A stretch of 64,000 nt of DNA from Acidovorax sp. KKS102 (GTDB lineage: Bacteria; Pseudomonadota; Gammaproteobacteria; Burkholderiales; Burkholderiaceae_C). Below the pieces are notes generated by a model that saw only the letters and a list, made by a program, of their open reading frames with translations, did not search any database and was not told where the DNA came from. The stretch covers positions 1,736,001-1,800,000 of the forward strand of contig NC_018708.1 of assembly GCF_000302535.1 (NCBI RefSeq), read 5' to 3'. Shown here piece by piece: positions 47,838 to 58,109 of the stretch (the first letter of the stretch is position 1; each line of letters begins with the position of its first letter). The translations under genes and the position numbers were made by a program.

Positions 47838-48413
47838 ATGTCCCTGATCAATACGCAAGTTCAGCCCTTCAAGACCACCGCTTTCGTCAACCGTGGCGGC
47901 AAGGGTGAATTCATCGAAGTGACCGAGCAGTCCCTCAAGGGCAAGTGGTCCGTGCTGATCTTCATGCCCGCAGCGTTCACCTTCAACTGCCCCACCGAAA
48001 TCGAAGACGCTGCCGACAACTACGCTGAGTTCCAGAAGGCCGGTGCCGAGGTCTACATCGTGACGACCGACACCCACTTCTCGCACAAGGTGTGGCACGA
48101 AACTTCCGACGCCGTCGGCAAGGCCAAGTTCCCTCTGGTCGGCGACCCAACGCACCAGCTGACCAACGCCTTCGGCGTGCACATCCCTGAAGAAGGCCTG
48201 GCACTGCGTGGCACGTTCGTGATCAACCCCGATGGCGTGATCAAAACCCTGGAAATCCACTCCAACGAAATCGCCCGCGACGTGTCGGAAACCCTGCGCA
48301 AGCTGAAGGCTGCCCAGTTCACCGCCGCCAACCCTGGCCAGGTCTGCCCAGCCAAGTGGAAGGAAGGCGCCAAGACCCTGACGCCTTCGCTGGACCTGGT
48401 CGGCAAGATCTAA
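47838..48413 (+). CDS. ahpC: Alkyl hydroperoxide reductase C, 2-Cys peroxiredoxin
   Basis: AhpC reduces peroxides. The 191 aa protein carries the peroxidatic Cys51 in FTFNCPTE and resolving Cys170 in GQVCPAKW, as in enterobacterial AhpC. The C-terminal LVGKI tail resembles the YF-type tail region of sensitive peroxiredoxins. AAGGAAACAGC precedes the ATG. ahpF follows 150 bp downstream after a terminator-like hairpin. Confidence 0.96.
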   Translation: MSLINTQVQPFKTTAFVNRGGKGEFIEVTEQSLKGKWSVLIFMPAAFTFNCPTEIEDAADNYAEFQKAGAEVYIVTTDTHFSHKVWHETSDAVGKAKFPLVGDPTHQLTNAFGVHIPEEGLALRGTFVINPDGVIKTLEIHSNEIARDVSETLRKLKAAQFTAANPGQVCPAKWKEGAKTLTPSLDLVGKI

Positions 48414-48429
48414 TCCACGGCTCCCCCAA

Positions 48430-48477
48430 AGCCGGACAGCGTCATGGCGCCAATGCGCCATGCCGTCCGGCTTTTTT
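48430..48477 (+). terminator. Terminator/attenuator between ahpC and ahpF
   Basis: AGCCGGAC...GTCCGGCT encloses an inner CATGGCGC-CAAT-GCGCCATG hairpin and is followed by six T. It likely reduces read-through so that ahpC is expressed above ahpF. Confidence 0.85.
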
Positions 48478-48567
48478 ACGCCCGGACGTTGACCAGCAGG
48501 CTTGAACTGCAGCCCGTTTGGCATCAACCTCCCAGACACCACAACTCGAATTTCAAAGGACACCACC

Positions 48568-50187
48568 ATGCTCGACGAACAACTCAAGACCCAACTCGCC
48601 GCCTACCTGGAGCGTGTGCAGCAGCCGTTTGAGCTGGTGGCTTCCCTGGACGACAGCGAGACGGCGCGCGACATGCGCGAGCTGCTGACGACCATCCAGT
48701 CCCTGCGCAGCGACAAGATCACCCTGCGCACCGACGGCAACGATGCGCGCAAGCCATCCTTCAGCCTGCAGCGCGTGGGCGCCACCAACAGCCTGCGCTT
48801 TGCCGGCCTGCCGCTGGGCCATGAGTTCACTTCGCTGGTGCTGGCCCTGCTTTGGACGGGTGGTCACCCGCCCAAGGTCGAGCAGGACGTAATTGATTCC
48901 ATCAAGGCCCTGGATGGCGACTTCAACTTCGAGGTCTACATGAGCCTGACCTGCCACAACTGCCCGGACGTGGTGCAGGCACTGTCGCTCATGGCCGTCG
49001 TCAACCCGAAGATCAAGACCACCGTCATCGAAGGCGGCGCCTTCCAGCAGGAAGTGACCGAGCGCGTAATCATGGCCGTGCCCATGGTGTTCCTCAATGG
49101 CCAGGTGTTCGGCTCCGGCCGCATGACCATTGAAGAAATCGTCGCCAAGCTCGACACCGGTTCTGCCGCCCGCGAAGCGGCCAAGCTGAGCGCCAAGGAC
49201 CCGTACGACGTGCTCATCGTCGGTGGTGGCCCCGCAGGTGCCGCAGCCGCCGTGTACGCCGCCCGCAAGGGCATCCGCACCGGTGTGGCGGCCGAGCGCT
49301 TTGGCGGCCAGGTGAATGACACGCTGGCCATCGAGAACTACATCTCGGTGCTCGAAACCGACGGCCCCAAGTTCGCCGCCGCGCTCGAAGCCCACACCCG
49401 TGCCTATGGCGTGGACATCATGAACCTGCAGCGCGCCGACAAGCTTATTCCTGCTGCGCAGCCCGGCGGCTTGATTGAAGTGCAGCTGGCCAACGGCGGC
49501 TCGCTCAAGGCCAAGACGGTGATCCTGTCCACCGGCGCCCGCTGGCGCAACGTGAACGTGCCCGGCGAAGCCGAGTACAAAAACAAGGGCGTGGCCTACT
49601 GCCCGCACTGCGACGGCCCGCTGTTCAAGGGCAAGCGCGTGTCGGTCATCGGCGGCGGCAACAGCGGTGTCGAAGCCGCGATTGACCTCGCTGGCGTCGT
49701 GGCCCACGTCACGCTCATCGAATTTGCGGACCAGCTCAAGGCCGACGCCGTGCTGGTCAACAAGCTCAAGAGCCTGCCCAACGTGACCATTCACACCAAC
49801 GCGCAGACCACCGAAATCACCGGCGCTGATGGAAAGGTCAATGGCCTCAAGTACAAGGACCGCGCAACCAACGTGGAGCACACAGTAGCGCTGGAGGGCG
49901 TGTTCGTGCAGATCGGCCTGGTGCCCAATACCGAATGGCTCAAGGGCACGGTGGAGCTGTCGCGCTTTGGCGAAATCATTGTTGATTCGCACGGTCGCAC
50001 CAACATCCCCGGCGTGTTTGCGGCGGGCGATTGCACCACCGTGCCTTTCAAGCAGATCGTGATTGCAGCGGGCGATGGCTCGAAGGCAGCGCTGAGCGCC
50101 TTTGACCACCTGATTCGCATGCCCGTGGTGGCGACCGGTGCGCCTAGCGGCGCTGCAGTAGCCGATCGAGTGGCTGTCCCTGTGTAA
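48568..50187 (+). CDS. ahpF: Alkyl hydroperoxide reductase subunit F
   Basis: AhpF is the FAD enzyme that passes electrons from NADH to AhpC. The 539 aa product has the N-terminal double thioredoxin-like domain with CxxC at C129/C132 (SLTCHNCPD). The FAD site is [14 protein letters not shown] (about 213-226), the NAD site [14 protein letters not shown], and the thioredoxin-reductase disulfide C345/C348 ([13 protein letters not shown]). The start is the ATG at 48568 after AAAGGACACC; the frame is open from 48502. Confidence 0.97.
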   Translation: MLDEQLKTQLAAYLERVQQPFELVASLDDSETARDMRELLTTIQSLRSDKITLRTDGNDARKPSFSLQRVGATNSLRFAGLPLGHEFTSLVLALLWTGGHPPKVEQDVIDSIKALDGDFNFEVYMSLTCHNCPDVVQALSLMAVVNPKIKTTVIEGGAFQQEVTERVIMAVPMVFLNGQVFGSGRMTIEEIVAKLDTGSAAREAAKLSAKDPYDVLIVGGGPAGAAAAVYAARKGIRTGVAAERFGGQVNDTLAIENYISVLETDGPKFAAALEAHTRAYGVDIMNLQRADKLIPAAQPGGLIEVQLANGGSLKAKTVILSTGARWRNVNVPGEAEYKNKGVAYCPHCDGPLFKGKRVSVIGGGNSGVEAAIDLAGVVAHVTLIEFADQLKADAVLVNKLKSLPNVTIHTNAQTTEITGADGKVNGLKYKDRATNVEHTVALEGVFVQIGLVPNTEWLKGTVELSRFGEIIVDSHGRTNIPGVFAAGDCTTVPFKQIVIAAGDGSKAALSAFDHLIRMPVVATGAPSGAAVADRVAVPV

Positions 50188-50191
50188 ATTT

Positions 50192-50256
50192 GGACCAAAA
50201 CGGCTTCAGGCGATTGAATTACATGCCCCTGAAGCTATTATTTTAATAGCAAAAAG
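50192..50256 (-). repeat. Dispersed ~60 bp repeat, copy 7
   Basis: GCTATTAAAATAATAGCTTC and GGGGCATGTAATTC on the minus strand. A variant with TTCAG in place of the GCGC block. It is between ahpF and ppsR stops. Confidence 0.55.
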
Positions 50257-50310
50257 CGGTGCCTTGGCATCGCTTTTTAGTTTTGTGGCGCGGGCAGTGG
50301 CTGGCTAGGG

Positions 50311-51132
50311 TCAATAAACCAGCCGCTCCGGCCTCACCTCCTGCAGGATGGTCGTCGCAATCTCTTCAATCGATTTGGTAGTGGTGGACAGCCACCGGAT
50401 GCCCGCGCGGCGCATCATGGCTTCGGCCTCGGCCACCTCGGCGCGGCAGTTTTCGATGCTGGCGTATTTGGAGTTGGGACGGCGCTCGGCGCGGATCTCG
50501 GCCAGGCGGTCGGGGCTGATGGTCAGGCCGAAGATCTTGCTGCGAAACGGCACCAGGGCTGGTGGCAGCTGGCGGCGCTCGAAGTCTTCGGGGATCAGCG
50601 GGTAGTTGGCCGCTTTCAGGCCGCACTGCATGGCCAGGTACAGGCTGGTGGGGGTTTTGCCGCTGCGGCTCACGCCTACCAGGATCACGTCGGCACCGGC
50701 CAGGTCGCGGTTGCTCTGGCCATCGTCGTGGGCCAGGCTGAAGTTGATGGCCTCGATGCGGTCGGTGTATTCCTTGCTGCGGCTCACGTCGCTGAAGCGG
50801 CCCACGCGGTGGTGCGACTTGATGCCCAGCTCTTGCTCCAGCGGGTGCACAAAGGTGCCAAACATGTCCAGCAGCATGCCTTTGCAGCCGTCCTGGATCA
50901 CTTTAAGCACCTCCATGTTGACCAGGGTGGTGAAGACGATGGGCTTTTTGCCCTCGACCTCGCCGGTGTGGTTGATTTGCCGCACCGCCTGGTGGGCCTT
51001 GTCCACGGTGTCGATGAAGGGCAGGCGCACATGGCGCGGCTTCATCTCGAACTGGGCCAGGATGGCGTTGCCGAAGGTTTCGGCGGTGATGCCGGTGCCG
51101 TCAGAGACAAAAAATACGGTGCGCGAGTGCAT
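50311..51132 (-). CDS. ppsR: PEP synthase regulatory protein (DUF299 kinase/pyrophosphorylase)
   Basis: This bifunctional enzyme phosphorylates PEP synthase on a Thr next to the catalytic His using ADP, and removes the phosphate with Pi. The 273 aa protein begins [23 protein letters not shown], has the P-loop-like [15 protein letters not shown] (about residues 151-165) and the [10 protein letters not shown] segment. Start ATG 51132; the ORF extends to 51183. It is divergent from ppsA, as expected for a dedicated regulator. Confidence 0.95.
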   Translation of the reverse strand: MHSRTVFFVSDGTGITAETFGNAILAQFEMKPRHVRLPFIDTVDKAHQAVRQINHTGEVEGKKPIVFTTLVNMEVLKVIQDGCKGMLLDMFGTFVHPLEQELGIKSHHRVGRFSDVSRSKEYTDRIEAINFSLAHDDGQSNRDLAGADVILVGVSRSGKTPTSLYLAMQCGLKAANYPLIPEDFERRQLPPALVPFRSKIFGLTISPDRLAEIRAERRPNSKYASIENCRAEVAEAEAMMRRAGIRWLSTTTKSIEEIATTILQEVRPERLVY

Positions 51133-51396
51133 GGAGCCCCTTTTTTTGGATGCGGCTTGCGCTAGCGGGGTGGACACCACCAAAAGGTGGCAATGACCCG
51201 TTTTGCGTCAGTCGCGTGAAAGCGTCAGCCCGTTGCCAGAAGCTCGGGCCTACAATTGTCACAATTATCCAATTCTCACCATGCACCGCGTCGGCCCACA
51301 ACCACAACGACAAAGCCTCAGGCCGTGCATGGCCGCCTGCCAGGAGCCATCCAGGGCCCGGCACGCAGACCCGGTTTCAACTTCTGGAGCTTTCCC

Positions 51397-53787
51397 ATGT
51401 CTGCACTTTTCAGCCCGACCGCCCTGGTCGTACCGTTTGAAAACCTGAGAATGACCGATGTCGAGGTCGTTGGCGGTAAAAACGCCAGCCTCGGCGAGAT
51501 GATCTCCCAACTGCCGCAAGGCGTGCGCGTGCCCACCGGGTTCGCCACCACCGCCCACGCGTTCCGTGAATTCCTGGCCTACGACGGCCTGGCCGACCGC
51601 ATCAGCGCCAAGCTCAAGAGCCTGGACACCGAAGACGTGCGCGCCCTCGCGCAGGTCGGCGCCGAAATCCGTGCCATGGTCGAGGCACAGCCCTTCCCGG
51701 CCGACCTGCAAAAGGCCATTGCCGACGAATTTGCCAAGCTGAGCGCGGGCAACCCCGCTGCCTCGTTTGCCGTGCGCTCGTCCGCCACGGCCGAGGACTT
51801 GCCCGACGCATCGTTTGCCGGCCAGCAGGAAACCTTCCTGAACGTGGTGGGCATCGACGAAGTCATGCACAAGATGAAGGAAGTGTTCGCGTCGCTGTAC
51901 AACGACCGTGCCATCTCCTACCGCGTGCACAAGGGTTTCGAGCACGACGTAGTCGCCCTGTCGGCGGGTGTGCAGCGCATGGTGCGCTCCGACCTCGGCG
52001 CTGCCGGTGTGATGTTCACCATCGACACCGAATCCGGCTTTGAAGACGTGGTGTTCATCACCAGCAGCTACGGTCTGGGCGAGACGGTGGTGCAGGGCGC
52101 CGTGAACCCCGACGAGTTCTACGTGCACAAGCCCATGCTCCAAGCGGGCAAGAAGGCGCTGATCCGCCGCAACCTGGGCAGCAAGCTGATCCAGATGGTG
52201 TTCTCCACGCCCGAGGAAAAGGCCGCCAGCGGCAAGCTGGTCAAGACCATTGATGTGCCCACCGAGCAGCGCAACCGCTACTCGCTGACCGATGCCGATG
52301 TGGAGCAACTGGCCCGCTACGCGCTGGTGATTGAGCAGCACTACGGCCGCCCCATGGACATCGAGTGGGGCAAGGATGGCACCGACGGCCAACTCTACAT
52401 CCTGCAGGCCCGTCCCGAGACGGTGAAGAGCCAGGCCAAGGGCCAGGCCGAGCTGCGCTACAAGCTCAAGGGCCACGGCACCGTGCTGGCCGAGGGCCGC
52501 GCGATTGGCCAGAAGATCGGCACCGGCCCCGTGCGCCTGGTGCACAACATTTCCGAGATGGACAAGGTCCAGCCCGGCGACGTGCTGGTGACCGACATGA
52601 CCGACCCCAACTGGGAACCCGTGATGAAGCGCGCCAGCGCCATCGTCACCAACCGAGGCGGCCGCACCTGCCACGCCGCCATCATTGCGCGCGAGCTGGG
52701 CATCCCGGCCGTGGTGGGCTGTGGTGACGCGACCGAGCGCCTGAAAGACGGCACGCTGGTCACCGTGAGCTGCTCCGAGGGCGACACGGGCAAGATCTAC
52801 GACGGCCTGCTCGAAACCGAAGTCACCGAAGTGCAGCGCGGCGAGATGCCCCCCATCAAGACCAAGATCATGATGAATGTGGGCAACCCCCAGCTGGCGT
52901 TTGACTTTGCCCAGCTGCCCAACTCTGGCGTGGGCCTGGCCCGCCTGGAGTTCATCATCAACAACAACATTGGCGTGCACCCCAAGGCGATCCTGGACTA
53001 CCCCCAGATCGACGCCGATCTGAAGAAGGCCGTGGAATCCGTGGCCCGTGGCCATGCATCGCCCCGCGCGTTCTATGTGGACAAGGTCGCTGAAGGCGTG
53101 GCCACCATCGCTGCCGCCTTCTGGCCCAAGCCCGTCATCGTGCGCCTGTCGGACTTCAAGTCCAACGAATACCGCAAGCTCATTGGCGGCAGCCGCTACG
53201 AGCCCGAGGAAGAAAACCCGATGCTGGGCTTCCGTGGCGCCGCCCGCTACATCAGCGAAGACTTCGGCGAAGCCTTTGCGATGGAATGCGAAGCGCTCAA
53301 GCGCGTGCGCAACGATATGGGCCTGACCAACGTGCAGGTGATGGTGCCGTTTGTGCGCACGCTGGGCCAGGCCGAGCGCGTGACCAAGCTGCTCGCATCG
53401 CATGGCCTGCAGCGCGGCAAGGACGACCTCAAGGTCATCATGATGTGCGAGGTGCCCAGCAACGCCATCCTGGCCGAGCGCTTCCTGGAGTTCTTCGACG
53501 GCTTCTCCATCGGCTCCAACGACCTGACCCAGCTCACGCTGGGCCTGGACCGCGACTCGGGCCTGGAGCTGCTGGCACAGGACTTCGACGAACGCGACCC
53601 GGCTGTCGAGGCACTGATCCATCAGGCGATCAAGGCCTGCCTGGCCCAGGGCAAGTACATCGGCATCTGCGGCCAGGGCCCCAGCGACCACCCTGACTTT
53701 GCGCAGTGGCTGGCCAAGGAAGGCATCTCGTCGATCTCGCTCAACCCCGACAGCGTGATTGCCACCTGGCAGCAACTGGCAGGCTGA
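51397..53787 (+). CDS. ppsA: Phosphoenolpyruvate synthase
   Basis: PpsA converts pyruvate, ATP and water to PEP, AMP and phosphate for gluconeogenesis. It has 796 aa: an ATP-grasp N-domain ([36 protein letters not shown]), the phospho-His domain with His426 in [21 protein letters not shown], and a TIM-barrel C-domain ([18 protein letters not shown]; catalytic Cys in [10 protein letters not shown]). The Thr before His426 region (RTCH) is the site that PpsR would phosphorylate. Start ATG 51397 after CTGGAGCTTTCCC. Confidence 0.97.
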   Translation: MSALFSPTALVVPFENLRMTDVEVVGGKNASLGEMISQLPQGVRVPTGFATTAHAFREFLAYDGLADRISAKLKSLDTEDVRALAQVGAEIRAMVEAQPFPADLQKAIADEFAKLSAGNPAASFAVRSSATAEDLPDASFAGQQETFLNVVGIDEVMHKMKEVFASLYNDRAISYRVHKGFEHDVVALSAGVQRMVRSDLGAAGVMFTIDTESGFEDVVFITSSYGLGETVVQGAVNPDEFYVHKPMLQAGKKALIRRNLGSKLIQMVFSTPEEKAASGKLVKTIDVPTEQRNRYSLTDADVEQLARYALVIEQHYGRPMDIEWGKDGTDGQLYILQARPETVKSQAKGQAELRYKLKGHGTVLAEGRAIGQKIGTGPVRLVHNISEMDKVQPGDVLVTDMTDPNWEPVMKRASAIVTNRGGRTCHAAIIARELGIPAVVGCGDATERLKDGTLVTVSCSEGDTGKIYDGLLETEVTEVQRGEMPPIKTKIMMNVGNPQLAFDFAQLPNSGVGLARLEFIINNNIGVHPKAILDYPQIDADLKKAVESVARGHASPRAFYVDKVAEGVATIAAAFWPKPVIVRLSDFKSNEYRKLIGGSRYEPEEENPMLGFRGAARYISEDFGEAFAMECEALKRVRNDMGLTNVQVMVPFVRTLGQAERVTKLLASHGLQRGKDDLKVIMMCEVPSNAILAERFLEFFDGFSIGSNDLTQLTLGLDRDSGLELLAQDFDERDPAVEALIHQAIKACLAQGKYIGICGQGPSDHPDFAQWLAKEGISSISLNPDSVIATWQQLAG

Positions 53788-53863
53788 CGCACCGACCGGG
53801 CTGCCCTGTGCACCATGTGCCCACTGCACCACCCGCCATCGCGTCCGTGATGCCGCGCCCGTG

Positions 53864-54208
53864 ATGCCGTTACAGCAGCCCGCCAACCGCCCCGCCGACG
53901 CCGAGATGGCGGGGCCGTTTCCCCCCGATTTGCACGACGTGCGCCACCTGTGGCTCAAGGCAGGTTTGCTCCTGCTCTGGGCACTGGTGTCGTTTGGCGC
54001 CACCTACTTCGCCCGCGACCTGCAGGTGCTGGTGGTGGGGGGCTGGCCCCTGGGCTACTGGATTGCGGCGCAGGGTGCGGTGCTGGTGTTCATCGCCATC
54101 GTGGTCGCCTACGGCTGGGCCATGAACCACTTTGAGCGTCAGGACCGGCAGCAGCGCGAGGCGCTGGAGCGTTCCGCCCCTGCCGCAGAAGACCGCGCCC
54201 ATGGCTGA
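53864..54208 (+). CDS. DUF4212 small subunit of sodium/solute symporter
   Basis: The 114 aa protein has two TM helices (LWLKAGLLLLWALVSFGATYFA and YWIAAQGAVLVFIAIVVAYGWAM). DUF4212 proteins are always encoded beside the VC_2705-type symporter and are its putative small subunit. It overlaps the next gene by eight bases (ATGGCTGA). Start ATG 53864; a second ATG 14 codons later (MAGPFPPDLHD) is also possible. Confidence 0.85.
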   Translation: MPLQQPANRPADAEMAGPFPPDLHDVRHLWLKAGLLLLWALVSFGATYFARDLQVLVVGGWPLGYWIAAQGAVLVFIAIVVAYGWAMNHFERQDRQQREALERSAPAAEDRAHG

Positions 54209-56297
54209 GCGCAAGCCAGGCAGCGCTGAGGCGGACCGCGCCTATTTGTGGCGGTTGCACCGCATCCTGGCGCTGTACGTAGCGGGGGTGCTGGGTTTTC
54301 TGGCCCTGATGACCTGGGCCGAACACCAGGGGCTGTCGCGCCACTGGATCGGCCCGATTTTTCTGTTCCTCACCGTGATGGTGTACGCCGGCATCGGCGT
54401 GTACGGCCGCACGACCGACCCCGAGGACTACTACGTGGCGGGGCGGCGCATTCCGCCCATGTACAACGGCATGGCCACGGCGGCCGACTGGATGAGTGCG
54501 GCGTCCTTCATCAGCCTGTCGGGCGCGCTGTACCTGCAGGGCTTTTCAGGCACGCCAGGGCAGGCAGGGGGCCTCGCCTATCTGCTGGGGTGGACAGGGG
54601 GCTTCTGCCTGGTTGCCATGCTGATTGCCCCGCACCTGCGGGCCATGGGGCTGTACACCATTCCCGATTTTTTCCATGTGCGTTTTGGCGGGCGCTGGCC
54701 GCGCGTCATTGCTGCGCTGGCTGCCGTCTTGTGCTCGTTCACTTACGTGGTGGCGCAGATCTACGGCGTGGGGCTGATTGCGTCGCGCCTCACCGGCGTG
54801 CAGTTCGAAATCGGCATCATGCTGGGCCTGGGCGGAGTGCTGCTGTGCTCGTTCCTGGGCGGCATGCGGGCCATCACCTGGACGCAGGTGGCGCAGTACG
54901 TGGTGCTGCTGCTGGCGTTCATGATCCCGGTGTCGTGGCTGGCGTACAAGCAACTGGGCAACCCGCTGGCGCCGCTGGTGTATGGCGCGCAGATCAGCAA
55001 GATTGCCGACCTGGAGGCGCAGCTGCTCGACTCTCCGGCCGAGCACCAGGTGGTGCAGGCCTACCTGCAGCGCGCCAAAGACTTCGAGGCGCGATTGCAG
55101 GATGTGGAGGCGGCCCTGGAGCGAGAGCGCGAAAAGGGCCGTGAGCGCATCCGGGCGCTGCGTGCGCAGAACGCGGACGTGGGCCTCATCGTCTCCGCCA
55201 GCCGCGAGCTGGCCGCGCTGCCGCGCGATGCGGCTTCGGCCCGCGAGCGCTGGACCCGTGAGATGCGCGAGAACTACGAGCGCGCGCGCCCCCTGGGCGG
55301 GCTGCCGCCCCACAGCCAAGCCTATGCGGGCGACCCCCATGGCACGCCGGAGGAGCAACGCGACTACGAGCTCACGCGCCGCAACTTCCTCGCGCTGATG
55401 TTCTGCCTGATGGTGGGCACCGCGGGGCTGCCCCACCTGCTGACCAGGTATTACACGTCGCCCACGGTGTCGGCGGCGCGCGCGTCAGTGGGCTGGTCGC
55501 TGTTTTTCATTGCGCTGTTGTACCTCAGCGCGCCCGCGCTGGCGGTGTTGGTGAAGTTCGAGGTCATGCAGAACCTGGTGGGCAGCAGTTTCGAGGCCCT
55601 GCCCACCTGGATGGCCCAATGGGCGCGGGTGGACAGCTCGCTGCTGTCGGTGGAAGACGTGAACGGCGATGGCCTGATCCAGTTTGGCGAGATCCGCCTC
55701 GGGGCCGACCTCATCATGCTGGCTACGCCCGAATTGGGCGGGTTGCCCTATGTGGTCTCGGGCCTGGTGGCGGCAGGGGGGCTGGCAGCGGCGCTGTCCA
55801 CGGCCGACGGCTTGCTGCTCACCATCAGCAACGCGCTGGTGCGCGACCTGTATTTTCAGGACACGCGCCGCCAGGCGTCGCCTGAGCAGCGCGTGATCTT
55901 GACCAAGTTCACGCTGCTGGCCGTGGCCTTGTCGGCTGCGTTTGTAGCAGCGCTCAAGCCGTCCGAAATTTTGCCCATGGTGTCGGCCTCGTTCTCGCTG
56001 GCGGCATCGGCCTTTGTGCCGGTGATGGTGCTGGGCATCTTCTGGCGGGGCACCACGCGGCAAGGCGCGGTGGCCGGCATGCTGGGCGGACTGGCCATCA
56101 CGGTGTACTACATGCTGTCGCATGTGCCGGCCATGCAGGTGCTGCCGCGTTGGCTGCTGGCCGACGGGTTGTGGTTCGGCATCCAGCCCATCTCGGCGGG
56201 GGTGTTTGGGGTGCCGTGTGGCCTGCTTGTGACCCTGGTGGTCAGCTGGATCACCCGGCCTGCGCCGCCGCTGCCCCGCATCCGCTCGGAGATGTGA
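54201..56297 (+). CDS. Sodium:solute symporter, VC_2705/ActP-like (acetate-type)
   Basis: The 698 aa SSS-family transporter has about 13 TM helices and likely takes up acetate or another short carboxylate with Na+. Recognisable stretches are VYGRTTDPEDYYVAGRRIPPMYNGMATAADWMSAASF and, late in the protein, GGLAAALSTADGLLLTISNALVRDLYF. Two features are unlike ordinary ActP. One is a hydrophilic, coiled-coil-rich insert at about residues 265-388 (LEREREKGRERIRALRA). The other is a perfect EF-hand loop DVNGDGLIQFGE at about 486-497, between membrane helices. Start ATG 54201, coupled to the DUF4212 gene. Confidence 0.9.
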   Translation: MAERKPGSAEADRAYLWRLHRILALYVAGVLGFLALMTWAEHQGLSRHWIGPIFLFLTVMVYAGIGVYGRTTDPEDYYVAGRRIPPMYNGMATAADWMSAASFISLSGALYLQGFSGTPGQAGGLAYLLGWTGGFCLVAMLIAPHLRAMGLYTIPDFFHVRFGGRWPRVIAALAAVLCSFTYVVAQIYGVGLIASRLTGVQFEIGIMLGLGGVLLCSFLGGMRAITWTQVAQYVVLLLAFMIPVSWLAYKQLGNPLAPLVYGAQISKIADLEAQLLDSPAEHQVVQAYLQRAKDFEARLQDVEAALEREREKGRERIRALRAQNADVGLIVSASRELAALPRDAASARERWTREMRENYERARPLGGLPPHSQAYAGDPHGTPEEQRDYELTRRNFLALMFCLMVGTAGLPHLLTRYYTSPTVSAARASVGWSLFFIALLYLSAPALAVLVKFEVMQNLVGSSFEALPTWMAQWARVDSSLLSVEDVNGDGLIQFGEIRLGADLIMLATPELGGLPYVVSGLVAAGGLAAALSTADGLLLTISNALVRDLYFQDTRRQASPEQRVILTKFTLLAVALSAAFVAALKPSEILPMVSASFSLAASAFVPVMVLGIFWRGTTRQGAVAGMLGGLAITVYYMLSHVPAMQVLPRWLLADGLWFGIQPISAGVFGVPCGLLVTLVVSWITRPAPPLPRIRSEM

Positions 56298-56420
56298 GGG
56301 TGGGCACTGCGCGGGGGTTATGTGTAAACCCCGATTTGCAGAGGTGCCAAAACATGGGATTCTGGTTTGTGGGTGATAGCCTTGCGGCCTTCCCCATCCT
56401 TGCTCATAACTAGGAGACTC

Positions 56421-56936
56421 ATGGTTCTCGTCAAAACCCCCGCAGGCCAGGAAGCACTCAAGGACCGCCACGGCAGCCTGAGTTCACGCCAGCGCTCGGC
56501 CTTCATTCTCTTTGACGGCAAGCGCACCACGGGGGAGATTTTGGCGGCCACGGCGGCCATGGGCATCACGCAGGACGACGTGCAGGCCATGATCGCCCAG
56601 GGGTTGCTGGCACCGGTGGGTGGGCAGATGCCTGCGGCAGCAGCCAACCCGGTGGCCGGCCCCGCCGCCGCTGCGTTGGCAGAGGCTCCCGCCACCGATC
56701 TGGGCACGGTGGCGTCGCCGGTTGAAGGCTCGGGACGCTCTCCCATGGAGCGCTACAAGGCGGCCTATCCCATCGCCACCGAGCTGACGGCGGGCCTGGG
56801 TCTGCGCGGTTTTCGCTTGAATCTGGCGGTAGAAGGTGCTGGCAGCTTTGAAGACCTGGCCGCCCTGGCCCCCAAGATCCGCGAGGCGGTGGGTGATGCC
56901 AAGTTCGAGCGGCTGGACAAGGCGCTGTTTGATTGA
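56421..56936 (+). CDS. Protein of unknown function, 171 aa
   Basis: TAGGAGACTC precedes ATG 56421. The N-terminal 65 residues look like a small helical, winged-helix-like domain (LSSRQRSAFILFDGKRTTGEILAATAAMGITQDDVQAMIAQGLL). An Ala/Pro linker (about 70-105) and a second helical domain (MERYKAAYPIATELTAGLGLRGFRLNLAVEGAGSFEDLAALAPKIREAVG) follow. No signal peptide. I do not recognise it. It stands alone between the symporter and FKBP genes. Confidence 0.7.
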   Translation: MVLVKTPAGQEALKDRHGSLSSRQRSAFILFDGKRTTGEILAATAAMGITQDDVQAMIAQGLLAPVGGQMPAAAANPVAGPAAAALAEAPATDLGTVASPVEGSGRSPMERYKAAYPIATELTAGLGLRGFRLNLAVEGAGSFEDLAALAPKIREAVGDAKFERLDKALFD

Positions 56937-57020
56937 TGCTCTGGGATTTTGGCGCGCTCTGGCTGGATAGGAGCGTGGGGACTCAAACTCTGCAGACCGT
57001 TCGCTAGATAAGCGAGCATG

Positions 57021-57045
57021 AAAAAAGCGGCCCGAGGGCCGCTTT
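57021..57045 (-). terminator. Terminator shared by FKBP gene and the upstream unknown gene
   Basis: AAAGCGGCCC-GAG-GGGCCGCTTT is flanked by A on one side and T on the other. Perfect 10-bp stem, bidirectional, between convergent genes. Confidence 0.85.
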
Positions 57046-57079
57046 GGTTTTGGCGATGCAGACCGGAAGGGGGCTGAGA

Positions 57080-57439
57080 TCAGCGGCCCACCTTGAGCAG
57101 TTCCACGTCGAACTTGAGCGTGGCGTTCGGGGGGATCACGCCGCCTGCTCCACGGGCGCCGTAGCCCAGGGCGGCGGGGATGATCAGCGTGCGCTGGCCG
57201 CCGATCTTCATGCCTTGCACGCCTTCGTCCCAGCCCTTGATGACCATGCCGGCGCCCAGTGCAAATTCAAAGGGGTCGTTGCGGTCGCGGCTCGAGTCGA
57301 ACTTGGCGCCTTGCTCGCCGTTGTTGTACAGCCAGCCGGTGTAGTGCACCCACACGTTCTGGCCCTTGGTGGCTTCGGCGCCTTCGCCCACGGTGGTGTC
57401 TTCGTATTGCAGGCCGGATGCGGTGGTGGTCAGTGCCAT
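57080..57439 (-). CDS. FKBP-type peptidyl-prolyl isomerase
   Basis: The 119 aa single-domain FKBP has no signal peptide, so it is cytoplasmic. It shows the FKBP core VHYTGWLYNNGEQGAKFDSSRDRNDPFEFALGAGMVIKGWDEGVQGMKIGGQRTLIIPAALGYG with the hydrophobic pocket residues Y, F, D, W, Y, F present. Catalyses proline isomerisation. CCAAGGAATTCCC precedes the ATG. Single gene with its own terminator. Confidence 0.95.
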   Translation of the reverse strand: MALTTTASGLQYEDTTVGEGAEATKGQNVWVHYTGWLYNNGEQGAKFDSSRDRNDPFEFALGAGMVIKGWDEGVQGMKIGGQRTLIIPAALGYGARGAGGVIPPNATLKFDVELLKVGR

Positions 57440-57451
57440 GGGAATTCCTTG

Positions 57452-57512
57452 GTTGCTATTAAAAATATAGCTTCAGACGCATGTTTTGATTGCGCTTGAA
57501 GCTATTTTGACC
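57452..57512 (+). repeat. Dispersed ~60 bp repeat, copy 8
   Basis: GCTATTAAAAATATAGCTTC and GCGCTTGAAGCTATTTTGA. It lies in the FKBP promoter region. Confidence 0.6.
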
Positions 57513-57524
57513 CCTATTTTAACG

Positions 57525-57556
57525 AAAGCCCCGCGCGGAGGTCCGGCGGGGCTTTT
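57525..57556 (-). terminator. Terminator-like hairpin after HxlR gene
   Basis: AAAGCCCCGC...GCGGGGCTTT stem with an 11-base loop. T-run is short on the minus strand (TTT), longer on the plus strand (TTTT). Confidence 0.45.
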
Positions 57557-57595
57557 CCCTGCGGGGCAGGGGCGAGCAGGGGGAGGGGAGAGGGC

Positions 57596-57904
57596 TCAGG
57601 CCTTCTTGGCGCGGCCTGCGACCCAGCGGGTGGCAAAGGCCTGCACGTCCGACAGGCGCTTGAGCAGGTCAGCGCCCGAGGGGGTGACGGTGTAGCCGTC
57701 GCTGCCATGGTCCACAAAACCGGCTTCGCGCAGCTCTTTGATGCGGGTGTTGAGCGTGTTGGGGGTGATGCCACCCACGCTGTCCTGCAGCAGGCGGAAC
57801 GTCTGGGGGTGGCCGTCCTTCAGGGCCCACAGCACGCGCAGCGCATAGCGGCATTCAAGTTTCTCGAAAAGCTGGTTGATGGAAGCATTTTCTTTGGAGC
57901 TCAT
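57596..57904 (-). CDS. HxlR family winged-helix transcriptional regulator
   Basis: The 102 aa MarR/HxlR-like regulator has a winged-helix core: LECRYALRVLWALKDGHPQTFRLLQDSVGGITPNTLNTRIKELREAGFVDHGSDGYTVTPSGADLL. There is no N-terminal Cys cluster, so it is unlikely to be a thiol switch of the HypR/YodB type, though C18 (LECRY) is present. GAGGAGAAGCGTCC precedes the ATG. Ligand and target unknown. Confidence 0.88.
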   Translation of the reverse strand: MSSKENASINQLFEKLECRYALRVLWALKDGHPQTFRLLQDSVGGITPNTLNTRIKELREAGFVDHGSDGYTVTPSGADLLKRLSDVQAFATRWVAGRAKKA

Positions 57905-58002
57905 GGACGCTTCTCCTCGCGCAAGTGTTGGATCTGGATTCAGTGCGGGTGGCCGTCAACCGGGCCCGCTGATGCGCTGAGACTATAGCGCGGAACCCAT
58001 TT

Positions 58003-58058
58003 TGCTACAAGTTTAGTAGCTCAGAACGCACAGCACACATGCGCTAGTGGCGAAAAAT
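58003..58058 (+). repeat. Dispersed ~60 bp repeat, copy 9
   Basis: TGCTACAAGTTTAGTAGCTC and ATGCGCTAGTGGCG. In the gap between LysR and HxlR genes. Confidence 0.55.
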
Positions 58059-58109
58059 ACAATGTTGCGTATCAAACTGTTGCGACAGGGCCACGGTTTT
58101 CGGCCCCTG

